Source of the DNA: Gordonia soli NBRC 108243
GTDB lineage: Bacteria > Actinomycetota > Actinomycetes > Mycobacteriales > Mycobacteriaceae
Assembly: GCF_000334455.1 (NCBI RefSeq)
Contig: NZ_BANX01000032.1
Location: 62,001-126,000, forward strand
DNA: 64,000 bases
Direction: 5' to 3'
Under the pieces are notes generated by a model. That model was not told where the DNA came from. It saw only the letters and a program-made list of their open reading frames with translations, and ran no database searches. Position 1 is the first letter of the stretch, and each line of letters opens with the position of its first letter. The position numbers and the translations under genes were made by a program. Shown one piece after another: positions 9,108 to 16,299 of the stretch.

Positions 9108-9865
9108 GACGCCGTCATCTCGTCGGCGCCGACGAGCTGCCCCGTGCCATCCGTGTGGTTCACCGGCCAGTCACCGGAGACGAGCTGCACGAAGGCGTCT
9201 TCGAGGTCGGTGGCATCGCCGATGAGGTCGTCGACCGTGCCGTCGGCGACCAACCGGCCGTCCGCGATCACCGCGACCCGGTCCGCGGTCCGGGTGACCT
9301 CTGCGAACATGTGCGATGCGATCAGTATGGATCGGCCTTCGGCGGCGAGGGTCTGCAACAGACCCCGGAGCCAGATGATCCCGTCGATGTCCAGACCGTT
9401 CAGTGGCTCGTCGAACACGAGGTTCGCCGGATCGCCGAGCAACGCTGTGGCGATCCCGAGCCGTTGACGCATTCCCAGCGAATAGGCGCGGAGCCGACGG
9501 TCCGCGACATCGGAAAGTCCTACCGCGGACAGCACCTCGCCGACTCGACCCGTCGGCAATCCCGCTGCGGCGCAGATCCATCGGAGATGGCGACGAGCGG
9601 TGTGCCCGGGATGCACGCGGTCGAGGTCGAGGTGCATCCCGAGTGCGGTTGCCGGACTCGGATGGTCGGCGAGACGACGGCCGTCGATCCGGATCGTGCC
9701 CGACGTGGGCCGGGTGACACCACACACGGTGCGCAAGAGGGTCGACTTGCCCGCCCCGTTGCGTCCGAGAAGGTAGACGACCTGGCCGTCTGCGACTGTC
9801 AGCGAGACGTCGTCGAGTGCCAGTTGTCGGCGGAATCGCACCGCGGCGGAATCGATCTCGATCAT
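9104..9865 (-). CDS. ABC transporter ATP-binding protein
   Basis: 253 residues. Walker A GRNGAGKST at 34-42, a degenerate signature SLGMRQRLGIA (typical of ABC-2 exporters), Walker B NLVFDEPLNGLD, and the H-loop ILIASHMFAEV. Start MIEIDSAAVRF is normal for the CcmA-like subfamily. It energises the permease encoded just downstream. Antibiotic, lipid or small-molecule export is possible, but nothing in the neighbourhood identifies the substrate. Confidence 0.88.
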   Translation of the reverse strand: MIEIDSAAVRFRRQLALDDVSLTVADGQVVYLLGRNGAGKSTLLRTVCGVTRPTSGTIRIDGRRLADHPSPATALGMHLDLDRVHPGHTARRHLRWICAAAGLPTGRVGEVLSAVGLSDVADRRLRAYSLGMRQRLGIATALLGDPANLVFDEPLNGLDIDGIIWLRGLLQTLAAEGRSILIASHMFAEVTRTADRVAVIADGRLVADGTVDDLIGDATDLEDAFVQLVSGDWPVNHTDGTGQLVGADEMTAS

Positions 9866-9911
9866 CGCCTACGCCGCTCGTCGACACCGGCCATCCGATC
9901 CGTCACCGTCG

Positions 9912-10388
9912 TCAGCCGTTGCAGTAGATGTTCAGCCCGACGGTCTTCACGCCTTGGCACAGTGAGTTGGCCGACAGCTTCCAGACGCCGCCGATCCGCT
10001 TGAACTCGATCGTCATCCGGATGGTGGGCCTGCCGGCGGATCCGCTGTTGAGCGTGGCGGTCACCCGGTCGCCGCGCTGCACCAGCGGGCCGGTGACCTC
10101 ATTCCATCCGCGGGGTGCGCGGAACAGTCCGAGGTTGTAGACGGTCTTCGGGACGATGACCGCGTTCATGCCGCCCTCGACGTTGGCCGCCTTGGCCTGG
10201 TCCGATGCCGGTGTCTCCACGATGAACTCGACGATGTCGTTGAGGTCGGCGAGGGTCGGGTGTTCCGCAGTGACCCGGAAGTTCGGCGGGAACGTCTTCG
10301 CCGCGGCGGTGCCGGTGGTCGCGACCAGTCCGACGGTGGCGATGACGATGGCCGACAGTGCGACCACGATCTGACGAATGCGATGCAT
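9912..10388 (-). CDS. Secreted low-molecular-weight protein, Mtb12-like
   Basis: 158 residues with a clear Sec signal peptide (MHRIRQIVVALSAIVIATVG, then cleavage near TAAAK). The mature part, HPTLADLNDIVEFIVE, KAANVEGGM and a closing VWKLSANSLCQGV, resembles the mycobacterial Mtb12/CFP-2 antigen pattern (a VEGG near the N-terminus, then a W-x-L-S ending). This family assignment is from memory and tentative. Two Cys near the C-terminus may pair. The ATG at 10388 has a strong AGGAGG about 10 nt upstream, so it is preferred over the 12-codon-longer form. Upstream lie a hairpin and a candidate iron box. Confidence 0.65.
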   Translation of the reverse strand: MHRIRQIVVALSAIVIATVGLVATTGTAAAKTFPPNFRVTAEHPTLADLNDIVEFIVETPASDQAKAANVEGGMNAVIVPKTVYNLGLFRAPRGWNEVTGPLVQRGDRVTATLNSGSAGRPTIRMTIEFKRIGGVWKLSANSLCQGVKTVGLNIYCNG

Positions 10389-10405
10389 GACGTGCGTCCT
10401 CCTCT

Positions 10406-10424
10406 GTGGGCGACGGTCGCCCAC
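10406..10424. promoter_or_regulatory. Perfect 19-bp palindrome in the leader
   Basis: GTGGGCGACGGTCGCCCAC, nine-base arms around one base, lies between the likely transcription start (about 10427 on the minus strand) and the Shine-Dalgarno sequence of the secreted-protein gene. A transcript starting there would carry the hairpin at its extreme 5' end. It may act as an mRNA stabiliser or as a repressor site. Confidence 0.45.
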
Positions 10425-10433
10425 ATAAAAAGG

Positions 10434-10468
10434 AATCTAGTCATTTAAATTAGTTCAGGCAACCCTTA
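10434..10468 (-). promoter_or_regulatory. Promoter with candidate IdeR/DtxR iron box
   Basis: On the minus strand TTGCCT (10462-10457) and TAGATT (10439-10434) are separated by 17 nt, a good sigma-A-type promoter. TTAGTTCAGGCAACCCTTA at 10450-10468 on the plus strand matches the classical 19-bp iron box TTAGGTTAGGCTAACCTAA at 14 of 19 positions by my count and overlaps the -35 element. This suggests iron-dependent repression of the Mtb12-like gene. Confidence 0.45.
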
Positions 10469-11131
10469 CCTCGAGGCGGGGGAAGTGGCCGGGCGCTGAG
10501 CCGACCGTGGCGACAATCGCAGGGTCACCTCACAGTCGCCGTCCTGGGGGTCGGGCACCACGGCGACCGCGTACTGCGATGCAAGAGTCGGCGAACTGGC
10601 CGCGAGTGCCTGCTCGATGACACCGCGCTGGACGCCGCGGGCGATCTCGGGATGGCGGCCGGCGAGGTCCTTGAGCGGACAGGAGCAGATCCGCAGTTCA
10701 TGCGAACCGAAGATGCTGGTCGCCCCGGAGACGCGAAAACCCAGGCGCGCGAGGATGTCCGACGCCACGGTCACCGGATCGGGCAGGTCCACATCCGCGG
10801 CCGGGATGTCGACCTCCGCGGCCCACAGTCGGCCGGCCTCGGCCGCGCAATGCTCACGGGCCTGTGGTGTGCTGCCGAGTTGGTCGAGGAGCAGCCCGAC
10901 CAGGTCGGCCATGGAACTACGCCGGACGACGGTGTATCCGACCCGCGGGCGACCGACGGAATCGGACGCGAGGGTGGTCGAGGTGGCCTCTCCGTCGGTG
11001 ATCAGGTTGTTCAGATGGAATCGCGCGGTCGTGACGTGGATGTCGAGGCGCTCCGCGACCTCCGCGGCGTCCAACGGCTCCGTCGAGGCGGCCAGCACCT
11101 CCAGTACCCGTTCGCGTGCGCGACCGGCCAT
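10466..11131 (-). CDS. Winged-helix regulator with Cys-containing C-terminal domain
   Basis: 221 residues. The N-terminal 60 residues (RVLEVLAASTEPLDAAEVAE, then HVTTARFHLNNLITDGEA) are an ArsR/DeoR-like winged helix. The C-terminal half has RICSCPLKDLAGRHPEIARG and a later DCEVTL, a Cys pattern reminiscent of SufR-like Fe-S or metal-sensing regulators, though one usual Cys is replaced by IA. It closes a three-gene unit with the cupin and methyltransferase genes upstream (18-nt gap), so it probably regulates that unit. The effector is unknown. Confidence 0.7.
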   Translation of the reverse strand: MAGRARERVLEVLAASTEPLDAAEVAERLDIHVTTARFHLNNLITDGEATSTTLASDSVGRPRVGYTVVRRSSMADLVGLLLDQLGSTPQAREHCAAEAGRLWAAEVDIPAADVDLPDPVTVASDILARLGFRVSGATSIFGSHELRICSCPLKDLAGRHPEIARGVQRGVIEQALAASSPTLASQYAVAVVPDPQDGDCEVTLRLSPRSAQRPATSPASR

Positions 11132-11149
11132 CGGCTCGGCTCCTCTCGG

Positions 11150-11533
11150 TCAGGACGCGGGTGCGTCTCCCAGGACGACAAGGGTGGCGACGGCGTCGGT
11201 TCGGGCCCGCAGCGAATGTCCGACCTGCGGGTCGACGCCGATCGCGGTCCCGGGTAGCAGGAGGGTGACCGCATCGCCGACCGTGAACTCGATCTCGCCG
11301 CGCTGTCCGATCACCAGGATAGGTCGGTTGGCGTGATGGTCGGCCATGACCTGCCCGGCGCGGAACGACAGTCTGATGACGGTGGCGCCGGGGGTGCGAC
11401 CGCGCACGCCGACATCGGGTCGTGTGGATCCGGCGTCGCCGACCACCGCGTCGAGGCCGTCGAGGCGGGTCCAACCTGATGGCGGCCCGCCGGCGGTCTC
11501 GGTGCGGACGGTGGCCGCGGCGTGCTCAGGCAT
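11150..11533 (-). CDS. Small cupin-like protein
   Basis: 127 residues. VIRLSFRAGQVMADHHANRPILVIGQRGEIEFTVGD fits a single cupin barrel (G-x5-H-x-H-like first motif, then the G-x5-P-x-G-like stretch LLLPGTAIGVD). Such small cupins bind a metal ion or act as sensors. Its start overlaps the methyltransferase 3' end by 8 nt, so the two are translated together. No catalytic activity can be assigned. Confidence 0.65.
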   Translation of the reverse strand: MPEHAAATVRTETAGGPPSGWTRLDGLDAVVGDAGSTRPDVGVRGRTPGATVIRLSFRAGQVMADHHANRPILVIGQRGEIEFTVGDAVTLLLPGTAIGVDPQVGHSLRARTDAVATLVVLGDAPAS

Positions 11534-12359
11534 CGGGGCCCGTTGCAGTGTCAGGTTTGACGGCGATCACCTCGATCGCCGCGAGTTCGTCGCGGTACTT
11601 CGTGAACGTCGACCGCATGTCGAGGATGCGGCGTCGCGCGGCGGGATTCCGCAGGACGTTGACGACGATGCGCAGGGTGCCGAGGATTCCCTCGTCGGCG
11701 ATCACCCGTCGCGGTTCCAGCAACGCCATCTTCGCGAATCCCACGGTCTCGACGCGGAAGCCGCCTTCTTCGAGCAGTTCGCGCCACTCTGTTTCGGTGA
11801 GCGGCCGCGCGTTGACCTTGATCGAGCGGGCGAGGGACTTGCGGATCTCCGCCTTCTGCTCGTCGCTCAGCGTGTCGGGATGCAGGGCGAGTTCGTGGAT
11901 CGCGTACCGCCCGCCGGGCCGGAGTACGCGGAAGGCTTCGGCCACGATCTCCTTCTTGGCGCGGTCGCCCTGCATCGTCAGCATCGCCTCGCCGATCGCG
12001 ACATCGGTTGCATCGTCGGCGAGACCGGTGGCCGAGGCATCGCCGGTGATCACCCGTCCACGATCGCCGACGACGCCCTCGGTCAGGGAGACCGCCGCGG
12101 GGTCGGATTCGACTCCGACGTACGACGACGGGCCGAGTTCGAGGATCGCGGTCGCGGTCTTGCCCAGGCCGGGTGCGATCTCCAGCACGTCGGCGCCCGA
12201 GATGTGGGCGTCGGCGAGGAGCCGCTCGGTCAGTTCCTTGCCGCCCGGCCGCAGTACCCGTTTGCCCAGGTGTGCCAGCAGCCAGTGCCCCGGCATGTCC
12301 TCGGGTCGGCGATTCGCAAAGGGTAGGTCGCCCGCGGCGGGCGAGGTCGTGTCGGTCAT
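11526..12359 (-). CDS. Class I SAM-dependent methyltransferase
   Basis: 277 residues. The SAM-binding motif VLEIAPGLGKTATAILELG is followed by YVGVESDPAAV, VITGDASATGLADDATDVAIGE and the motif-III-like VLRPGGRYAIHEL. This is a typical UbiE/Coq5-like Rossmann methyltransferase. A long charged C-terminal extension (from LARSIKVNARPLTE) is its most distinctive part. It is the first gene of the cupin/winged-helix operon and is preceded by an AT-rich gap that must hold the promoter. Substrate unknown. Confidence 0.8.
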   Translation of the reverse strand: MTDTTSPAAGDLPFANRRPEDMPGHWLLAHLGKRVLRPGGKELTERLLADAHISGADVLEIAPGLGKTATAILELGPSSYVGVESDPAAVSLTEGVVGDRGRVITGDASATGLADDATDVAIGEAMLTMQGDRAKKEIVAEAFRVLRPGGRYAIHELALHPDTLSDEQKAEIRKSLARSIKVNARPLTETEWRELLEEGGFRVETVGFAKMALLEPRRVIADEGILGTLRIVVNVLRNPAARRRILDMRSTFTKYRDELAAIEVIAVKPDTATGPDA

Positions 12360-12467
12360 GAGCGGCCTCCGAGTCAGCGTTCCCTATTTGAAGGAGAACA
12401 CTACTCTAAATATCTGACACGATGATCTCGTGGTCCGCGCCGATCGGCGCGGTGGCGGTCCCGGGGC
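12360..12467 (-). promoter_or_regulatory. AT-rich promoter region of the methyltransferase-cupin-HTH operon
   Basis: A 108-nt gap clearly richer in A/T than its surroundings. On the minus strand it reads TTTAGAGTAGTG then TTCTCCTTCAAATAGGGAA, which contains an imperfect inverted repeat GTTCTCC/GGGAAC that could bind the operon's own winged-helix regulator. Promoter hexamers are ambiguous. Confidence 0.3.
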
Positions 12468-13121
12468 CTATGCGTCCGCGGCCGGCTTGATGCCGAGGAC
12501 GTACTGGCCCATCCCGGTGATGGTCTGCTCGACGTCCTCGAGCCCCGCGGCCGACAGTCGCTCGACGATCTCGTGTCGTCCGAAGATCCGGTAGCCGGAC
12601 AGGCAGGTCGCCTCGCGGACCCCCGGAAGGGACGTGAGGTCGGTGGCCACCGAGGTGAACACGACGACCTCACCGCCAGGGTTGGTGACCCGCACCAGTT
12701 CGTCCAGTACCGGTAGCGGGTCCGGGATCAGGTACAACGCCGCAAGGCACACCACCGAGTCGAAGGTGTCGTCGGCGAACGGGATCTCGTGCGCGTCGGC
12801 GCGGAGATAGGACGTGCGGTCGGTCGGTGTACGCGCGGCTCGCGCCAGCATCGACTCCGCGAAATCGATGCCGATGCATCGACCGTCGCCGGTCAACCCG
12901 GAAGCGATCCGCCGCGTGTAATTGCCCGGGCCGCAGGCGACATCGAGAACCAGACGGTCGCCAGGCCGGGCGAGGTAGGCGGTCAGCGCCTTGTCGACGT
13001 CGGCTGTGGAACTGCCGCCCAGGCTGAACAGCCGCGTGAACACGGGACGCCAGGCGCGTTCGTACACCGCCGAGAACAGCGGGTTCTGCATGATCGCGAG
13101 ACCGAGGGATTCCCGCGCCAT
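12468..13121 (-). CDS. Class I SAM-dependent methyltransferase
   Basis: 217 residues. LVLDVACGPGNYTRRIASGL is SAM motif I, CIGIDFAESMLARA the acidic loop, and LRADAHEIPFADDTFDSVVCLAALYLIPD the Methyltransf_11 pattern. It ends IKPAADA. It lies 3 nt downstream of the carboxymuconolactone-decarboxylase-like gene on the same strand, so they form a likely two-gene operon. The methyl acceptor cannot be told from sequence; the partner suggests a small-molecule or detoxification role. Confidence 0.82.
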   Translation of the reverse strand: MARESLGLAIMQNPLFSAVYERAWRPVFTRLFSLGGSSTADVDKALTAYLARPGDRLVLDVACGPGNYTRRIASGLTGDGRCIGIDFAESMLARAARTPTDRTSYLRADAHEIPFADDTFDSVVCLAALYLIPDPLPVLDELVRVTNPGGEVVVFTSVATDLTSLPGVREATCLSGYRIFGRHEIVERLSAAGLEDVEQTITGMGQYVLGIKPAADA

Positions 13122-13124
13122 TGC

Positions 13125-13661
13125 TCAGACTCGCTCGTCCCGCTGGATGCGCAGTGTGCCGATGGTGGTCGCGAGTGAGTCGTACTGCCCGACGAGAAGG
13201 ACGAATCCGATGAGTTCCCGTTCGGTGAGGTGGCGGGTCAGGGCCGACCAGGTGGGCTCGGTGATGTCCTTGTCGGTGACCAACTCGTCGACAGCCCGCA
13301 GCAACGAGCGCTCTCGATCGCCCCAACCGGCGTCAGGTCCCTCCAGGGTCTGGGCGAGGAGTTCGCCCTTGATGCCAGCGCGGGCCCCCAGCCGCTTGTG
13401 GTGGTCCAACTCGTACTCGCATCCGCGCAGGTGGGCGACGCGGATGATGATCATCTCACTGTCCTTGCGCGGCAACGTGCCGAAGGGCATCAGGCGGGCG
13501 CTGAAATGCAGCCAGCCGCGGAACAGGCCTTTGGCCCGGCCCAGCGTCGAGAAGATGTGGGCGTCGCTCACACCGATGGTGCGGGCGGCGAGACGGGCGT
13601 AGGCGTAGTTGAACGGTCCGAGTTCGCGGAGGCCGCCGGGGGCGACGCGAGGTGTCGTCAT
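13125..13661 (-). CDS. Carboxymuconolactone decarboxylase / AhpD-like protein
   Basis: 178 residues of the all-helical CMD fold: LFRGWLHFSARLMPFGTLPRKDSEMIIIRVAHLRGCEYELDHHKRLGARAGI. The family motif ExxxxCxxCxxxH of AhpD peroxidoreductases is reduced to a single Cys (GCEYELDHH), so thiol peroxidase activity of the usual kind is unlikely. It resembles M. tuberculosis Rv0464c, which as I recall lies near lpdC and ramB there too. Probably co-transcribed with the methyltransferase downstream. Confidence 0.8.
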   Translation of the reverse strand: MTTPRVAPGGLRELGPFNYAYARLAARTIGVSDAHIFSTLGRAKGLFRGWLHFSARLMPFGTLPRKDSEMIIIRVAHLRGCEYELDHHKRLGARAGIKGELLAQTLEGPDAGWGDRERSLLRAVDELVTDKDITEPTWSALTRHLTERELIGFVLLVGQYDSLATTIGTLRIQRDERV

Positions 13662-13711
13662 GCCGCCACCGTAGACCGTGATCCGGGGCCACGACAGTAG
13701 GCTCTGTGACC

Positions 13712-14176
13712 ATGGGCACAGAGAAGCGCACGTTCGCAGGAGTCGATGAACTGAAGGCAGCGGTCGGCGAGGACCTGGGGTCCGGCGACTGGCTGGAGAT
13801 CACCCAGGAGCGGGTGAACCAGTTCGCCGAGGCGACCGGAGATCATCAGTGGATCCACGTGGATCCCGAACGTGCCGCCGATGGTCCGTTCGGCGGCCCG
13901 ATCGCACACGGGTACCTGACGTTGTCCCTCCTGCCGTTCCTGGGTGGGGGCATCTACGGTCTGGACGGCGTCAAGCTCGGCATCAACTACGGCCTCAACA
14001 AGGTGCGGTTCCCGCAGGCCGTGCTGGTCGGGTCGCGCATCCGGGCGACGGCACACCTGGTGTCGGCGGACGACACCTCGACCGGACTCAGCGTCGTCGT
14101 CCGTTTCACCGTCGAGATCGAGGGGCAGGCCAAGCCGGCCTGCGTCGCGGAGAACGTGGTCGTCTACGTCCTCTGA
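13712..14176 (+). CDS. MaoC-like (R)-hydratase
   Basis: 154 residues from the ATG at 13712 (a GTG two codons upstream is possible). Hot-dog fold with the hydratase-2 motif TGDHQWIHVDPERA followed by GPFGGPIAHGYLTLSLLP, giving the catalytic Asp/His pair of (R)-specific enoyl-CoA hydratases. GINYGLNKVRFPQAVLVGSRIR matches the single-domain MaoC family well. Expected role: hydration of 2-enoyl-CoA or a related acyl intermediate in fatty-acid or polyketide metabolism. Convergent with the lipase gene 14 nt downstream. Confidence 0.87.
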   Translation: MGTEKRTFAGVDELKAAVGEDLGSGDWLEITQERVNQFAEATGDHQWIHVDPERAADGPFGGPIAHGYLTLSLLPFLGGGIYGLDGVKLGINYGLNKVRFPQAVLVGSRIRATAHLVSADDTSTGLSVVVRFTVEIEGQAKPACVAENVVVYVL

Positions 14177-14189
14177 GAAGCCTTCGGCA

Positions 14190-15584
14190 TCACCGACATC
14201 CGTTGGGTGCCGGCACACCACGTAGGCGGGCGTCGAGCCAGGTGAGTGCGCCGCCGAATCCGGCGACGGCCGTGACGAGGTGCTCGCCGGGCACCTCGCG
14301 GTAGACGCCGCGCACCCCGAGCTTGCACTGCTCGGCGAAGAAGGCCCGCGCGCCCGCCGCAGGAATCCACCATTCGTAGGTGCCGTGATAGACGTACAGC
14401 GGCATCCCGGCGCGCATGCCCGACATCCGGGTGATCTGGTAGATCTCCTCGGCCACCGGTGAGTGGAACGGATCGGGGTCGGACGAGAGTGCCTGTGTCG
14501 GCACAAAGGTGGTGCCGCCGACGGCTGCCGGGACGGTGCACAGGTTCTTGACCGGCGAGGTCGCCAGCCACTGCGCGAGATGGTTTGCCATCGGCAGGAT
14601 CTGGGTGCGCTCCCGCGCGATGCCGAACAACGCAGCGTGGAAGAAACCGGTCGCGAGGTTGGCGTTCATGCTCGCGGTGAGCATCTCGAAGTCGGCGGGT
14701 AGCCCGCCGATGGCCGCACCGACCATGCGTGGCTCCAACTCCGGTGCGTAGGTGGGCACGAGCTTTGCCGCGGCGGCGGTTGCGATCGCGCCGCCCGAGT
14801 ATCCGGTCATCGCGATCCGCGGTCGGGCGAAGCGGCCCGGATCCAGTTGTCCCGCCGCACGGATGGAGTCGAGTACCACATGGCCGGCCACCCACGGTTC
14901 GGCATAGGCCATCCTGGGTCCCTGATGGTCGGGGATGATGACCGAGTATCCCTGCGCCAGGGCGAGTTGGGTCGTCGGCGGGAAGAGGTCGGTGACGTTG
15001 GTGATCGGCGAGACGCCATGGGCCATCGAGTAGCCGGGCGTGCAGTCGGTGCCCAGGGAGTCGATGGGGACATTGTGGACCAGGATCGGTCGCGGACCGC
15101 GCACGCGCGCAGGAGTTCTCGGCACGATGACAGTGGCTGTCCCGAACGACGGCGCGCCGATGCTGTCGGTGGTGCGGAACTTGACGAGCCGGGCCGATGC
15201 GATGGGTGCGGTCACCGCGAAGCCCGTGGTCGAGGTGATGTCGCGGCTCGCGATGATCGAGCCGTTGGTGCGCCGCGCGAGGTCGGTCGGCCAGCGGTCG
15301 AACATGGGATCGCCACTGGGAGAGGGCAACATCGCCTCGCGGAGCTCTTGGATGCGATGCGGATACCCGGGAGCGCGTGCCCGGAGTGGGATGACGCCGA
15401 GCGTCGGTACCGGGGCGGTGGGGACGGCCCGGTTGATCGCCGACGGCACCCCGGGGGGAGCCGGAAGACGGTTGAAGGGTTCGGCAACCGCCGGCGCCAC
15501 GCTGCTCACCAGCAGTCCGACCAGACCGACGGAGATCACCATTGCAGGGCCGAGAATCGTTCTACACCACGGGGTTCGCTTCAC
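14190..15584 (-). CDS. Secreted lipase of the LIP (secretory lipase) family
   Basis: 464 residues with a signal peptide (residues 1-35, ending VAPAVAEP). Nucleophile elbow GYSGGAIA, preceded by ARPRIAMT, fits PF03583 lipases. The late HGTYEWWIPA and GEHLVTAVAG are good candidates for the acid and the catalytic His. GTDCTPGYSMAHG and the C-terminal NGC supply Cys for disulfides. The GTG at 15584 has GGGAG about 8 nt upstream. Expected substrates are exported acylglycerols. The promoter lies beside an 18-bp tandem repeat and the 73-bp hairpin cluster. Confidence 0.85.
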   Translation of the reverse strand: MKRTPWCRTILGPAMVISVGLVGLLVSSVAPAVAEPFNRLPAPPGVPSAINRAVPTAPVPTLGVIPLRARAPGYPHRIQELREAMLPSPSGDPMFDRWPTDLARRTNGSIIASRDITSTTGFAVTAPIASARLVKFRTTDSIGAPSFGTATVIVPRTPARVRGPRPILVHNVPIDSLGTDCTPGYSMAHGVSPITNVTDLFPPTTQLALAQGYSVIIPDHQGPRMAYAEPWVAGHVVLDSIRAAGQLDPGRFARPRIAMTGYSGGAIATAAAAKLVPTYAPELEPRMVGAAIGGLPADFEMLTASMNANLATGFFHAALFGIARERTQILPMANHLAQWLATSPVKNLCTVPAAVGGTTFVPTQALSSDPDPFHSPVAEEIYQITRMSGMRAGMPLYVYHGTYEWWIPAAGARAFFAEQCKLGVRGVYREVPGEHLVTAVAGFGGALTWLDARLRGVPAPNGCR

Positions 15585-15699
15585 CGAGCACTCCCATCGG
15601 GTTCCGATCCCCCCGTTTTACTGGCACTACCGACAGTAGGTCTCGGAGGTCGGATGTGACATGGAACACGCCCGCTGACAGTCGATCCGTTACCGGATC

Positions 15700-15735
15700 G
15701 GTGGCGCCTCGATATTCGGTGGCACCTCGATATTC
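15700..15735. repeat. Tandem 18-bp direct repeat
   Basis: GGTGGCGCCTCGATATTC at 15700-15717 is repeated at 15718-15735 with one change (G to A) and followed by a partial third copy GGTGG. It lies about 120 nt upstream of the lipase start. Function unknown. Confidence 0.8.
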
Positions 15736-15796
15736 GGTGGGGCCGCTGCGAGGTCGGCCCCGAGCGGTGTGGTTCGGTCCGGGGCAGGCCTGGCGT

Positions 15797-15869
15797 CGGA
15801 TTCGTGACACCCGAGCGGGTCGCGGTGTGTGTATTCCCGAGTGAGTGCCGCTGGGGTGTCAGAAATCCG
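15797..15869. repeat. 73-bp palindromic repeat, unit 1 (cluster A)
   Basis: CGGATTCGTGACACCCGAG opens the unit and GGGGTGTCAGAAATCCG closes it; the ends pair with each other. Centre GTGTGTATTCCCGA. Stem pair 16/58 is C-G here but T-A in units 2, 3 and 6, a compensatory change. Confidence 0.85.
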
Positions 15870-15924
15870 GTCGGGTGGTCGGGGGTGGAGGGTTTCGGAT
15901 TTCGGTCGGCGGGTCGGCCGGTTT

Positions 15925-15997
15925 CGGATTATTGACACGTGAGGAGGCCGGGCTGTGTGTATTCCTGACGGCGTCTCGCTGAGGTGTCAGTAGTCCG
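15925..15997. repeat. 73-bp palindromic repeat, unit 2 (cluster A)
   Basis: Starts CGGATTATTGACACGTGAG and ends GAGGTGTCAGTAGTCCG. Same length and centre type as unit 1, 55-nt spacer before it. The most diverged outer stem of cluster A. Confidence 0.82.
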
Positions 15998-16072
15998 ATC
16001 GGGATGGGTCGGGTGGTCGGGTCGATCGGAGGTCTGACGACGGCGCGAGGGCGTGCCCGCGGCCGCCGGTTT

Positions 16073-16145
16073 CGGATTTCTGACACGTGAGGGGGCCGGA
16101 CTGTGTGTATTCCCGACGGCGTCTCGCTGAGGTGTCAGAAATCCG
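16073..16145. repeat. 73-bp palindromic repeat, unit 3 (cluster A)
   Basis: Outer 14 bp are perfect: CGGATTTCTGACAC pairs with GTGTCAGAAATCCG. Spacer of 75 nt from unit 2. An 11-G homopolymer (16145-16155) starts at its last base. Confidence 0.88.
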
Positions 16146-16178
16146 GGGGGGGGGGCAGATCGCGGCCTCGCGCCGTTT

Positions 16179-16251
16179 CGCATTCGTGTCACGTGAGCGG
16201 TCCGAACCGCGCGTATTCCCGACCGCATCCCGCTGAGATGTCAAGAATCCG
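16179..16251. repeat. 73-bp palindromic repeat, unit 4 (cluster A)
   Basis: CGCATTCGTGTCACGTGAG to GAGATGTCAAGAATCCG, with GAGCGG/CCCGCT in the second stem block. Spacer of 33 nt from unit 3. It ends 48 nt from the 3' end of ramB. Confidence 0.82.
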
Positions 16252-16299
16252 AGAACCGCAGCCGGAAACTCACACCCCAACCCGCCCCACCGGACAGAA

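Noticed and set aside
15542-15844. Plus-strand ORF in the lipase upstream region.
   Set aside because: Runs through the 18-bp tandem repeat and the first hairpin unit; no homology or Shine-Dalgarno.
15797-16251. Read as a CRISPR array or as a tRNA cluster (units of 73 bp).
   Set aside because: Units are symmetrical single hairpins, spacers vary from 33 to 75 nt and are not protospacer-like, no cas gene is near, and no D/T loop or CCA is present.
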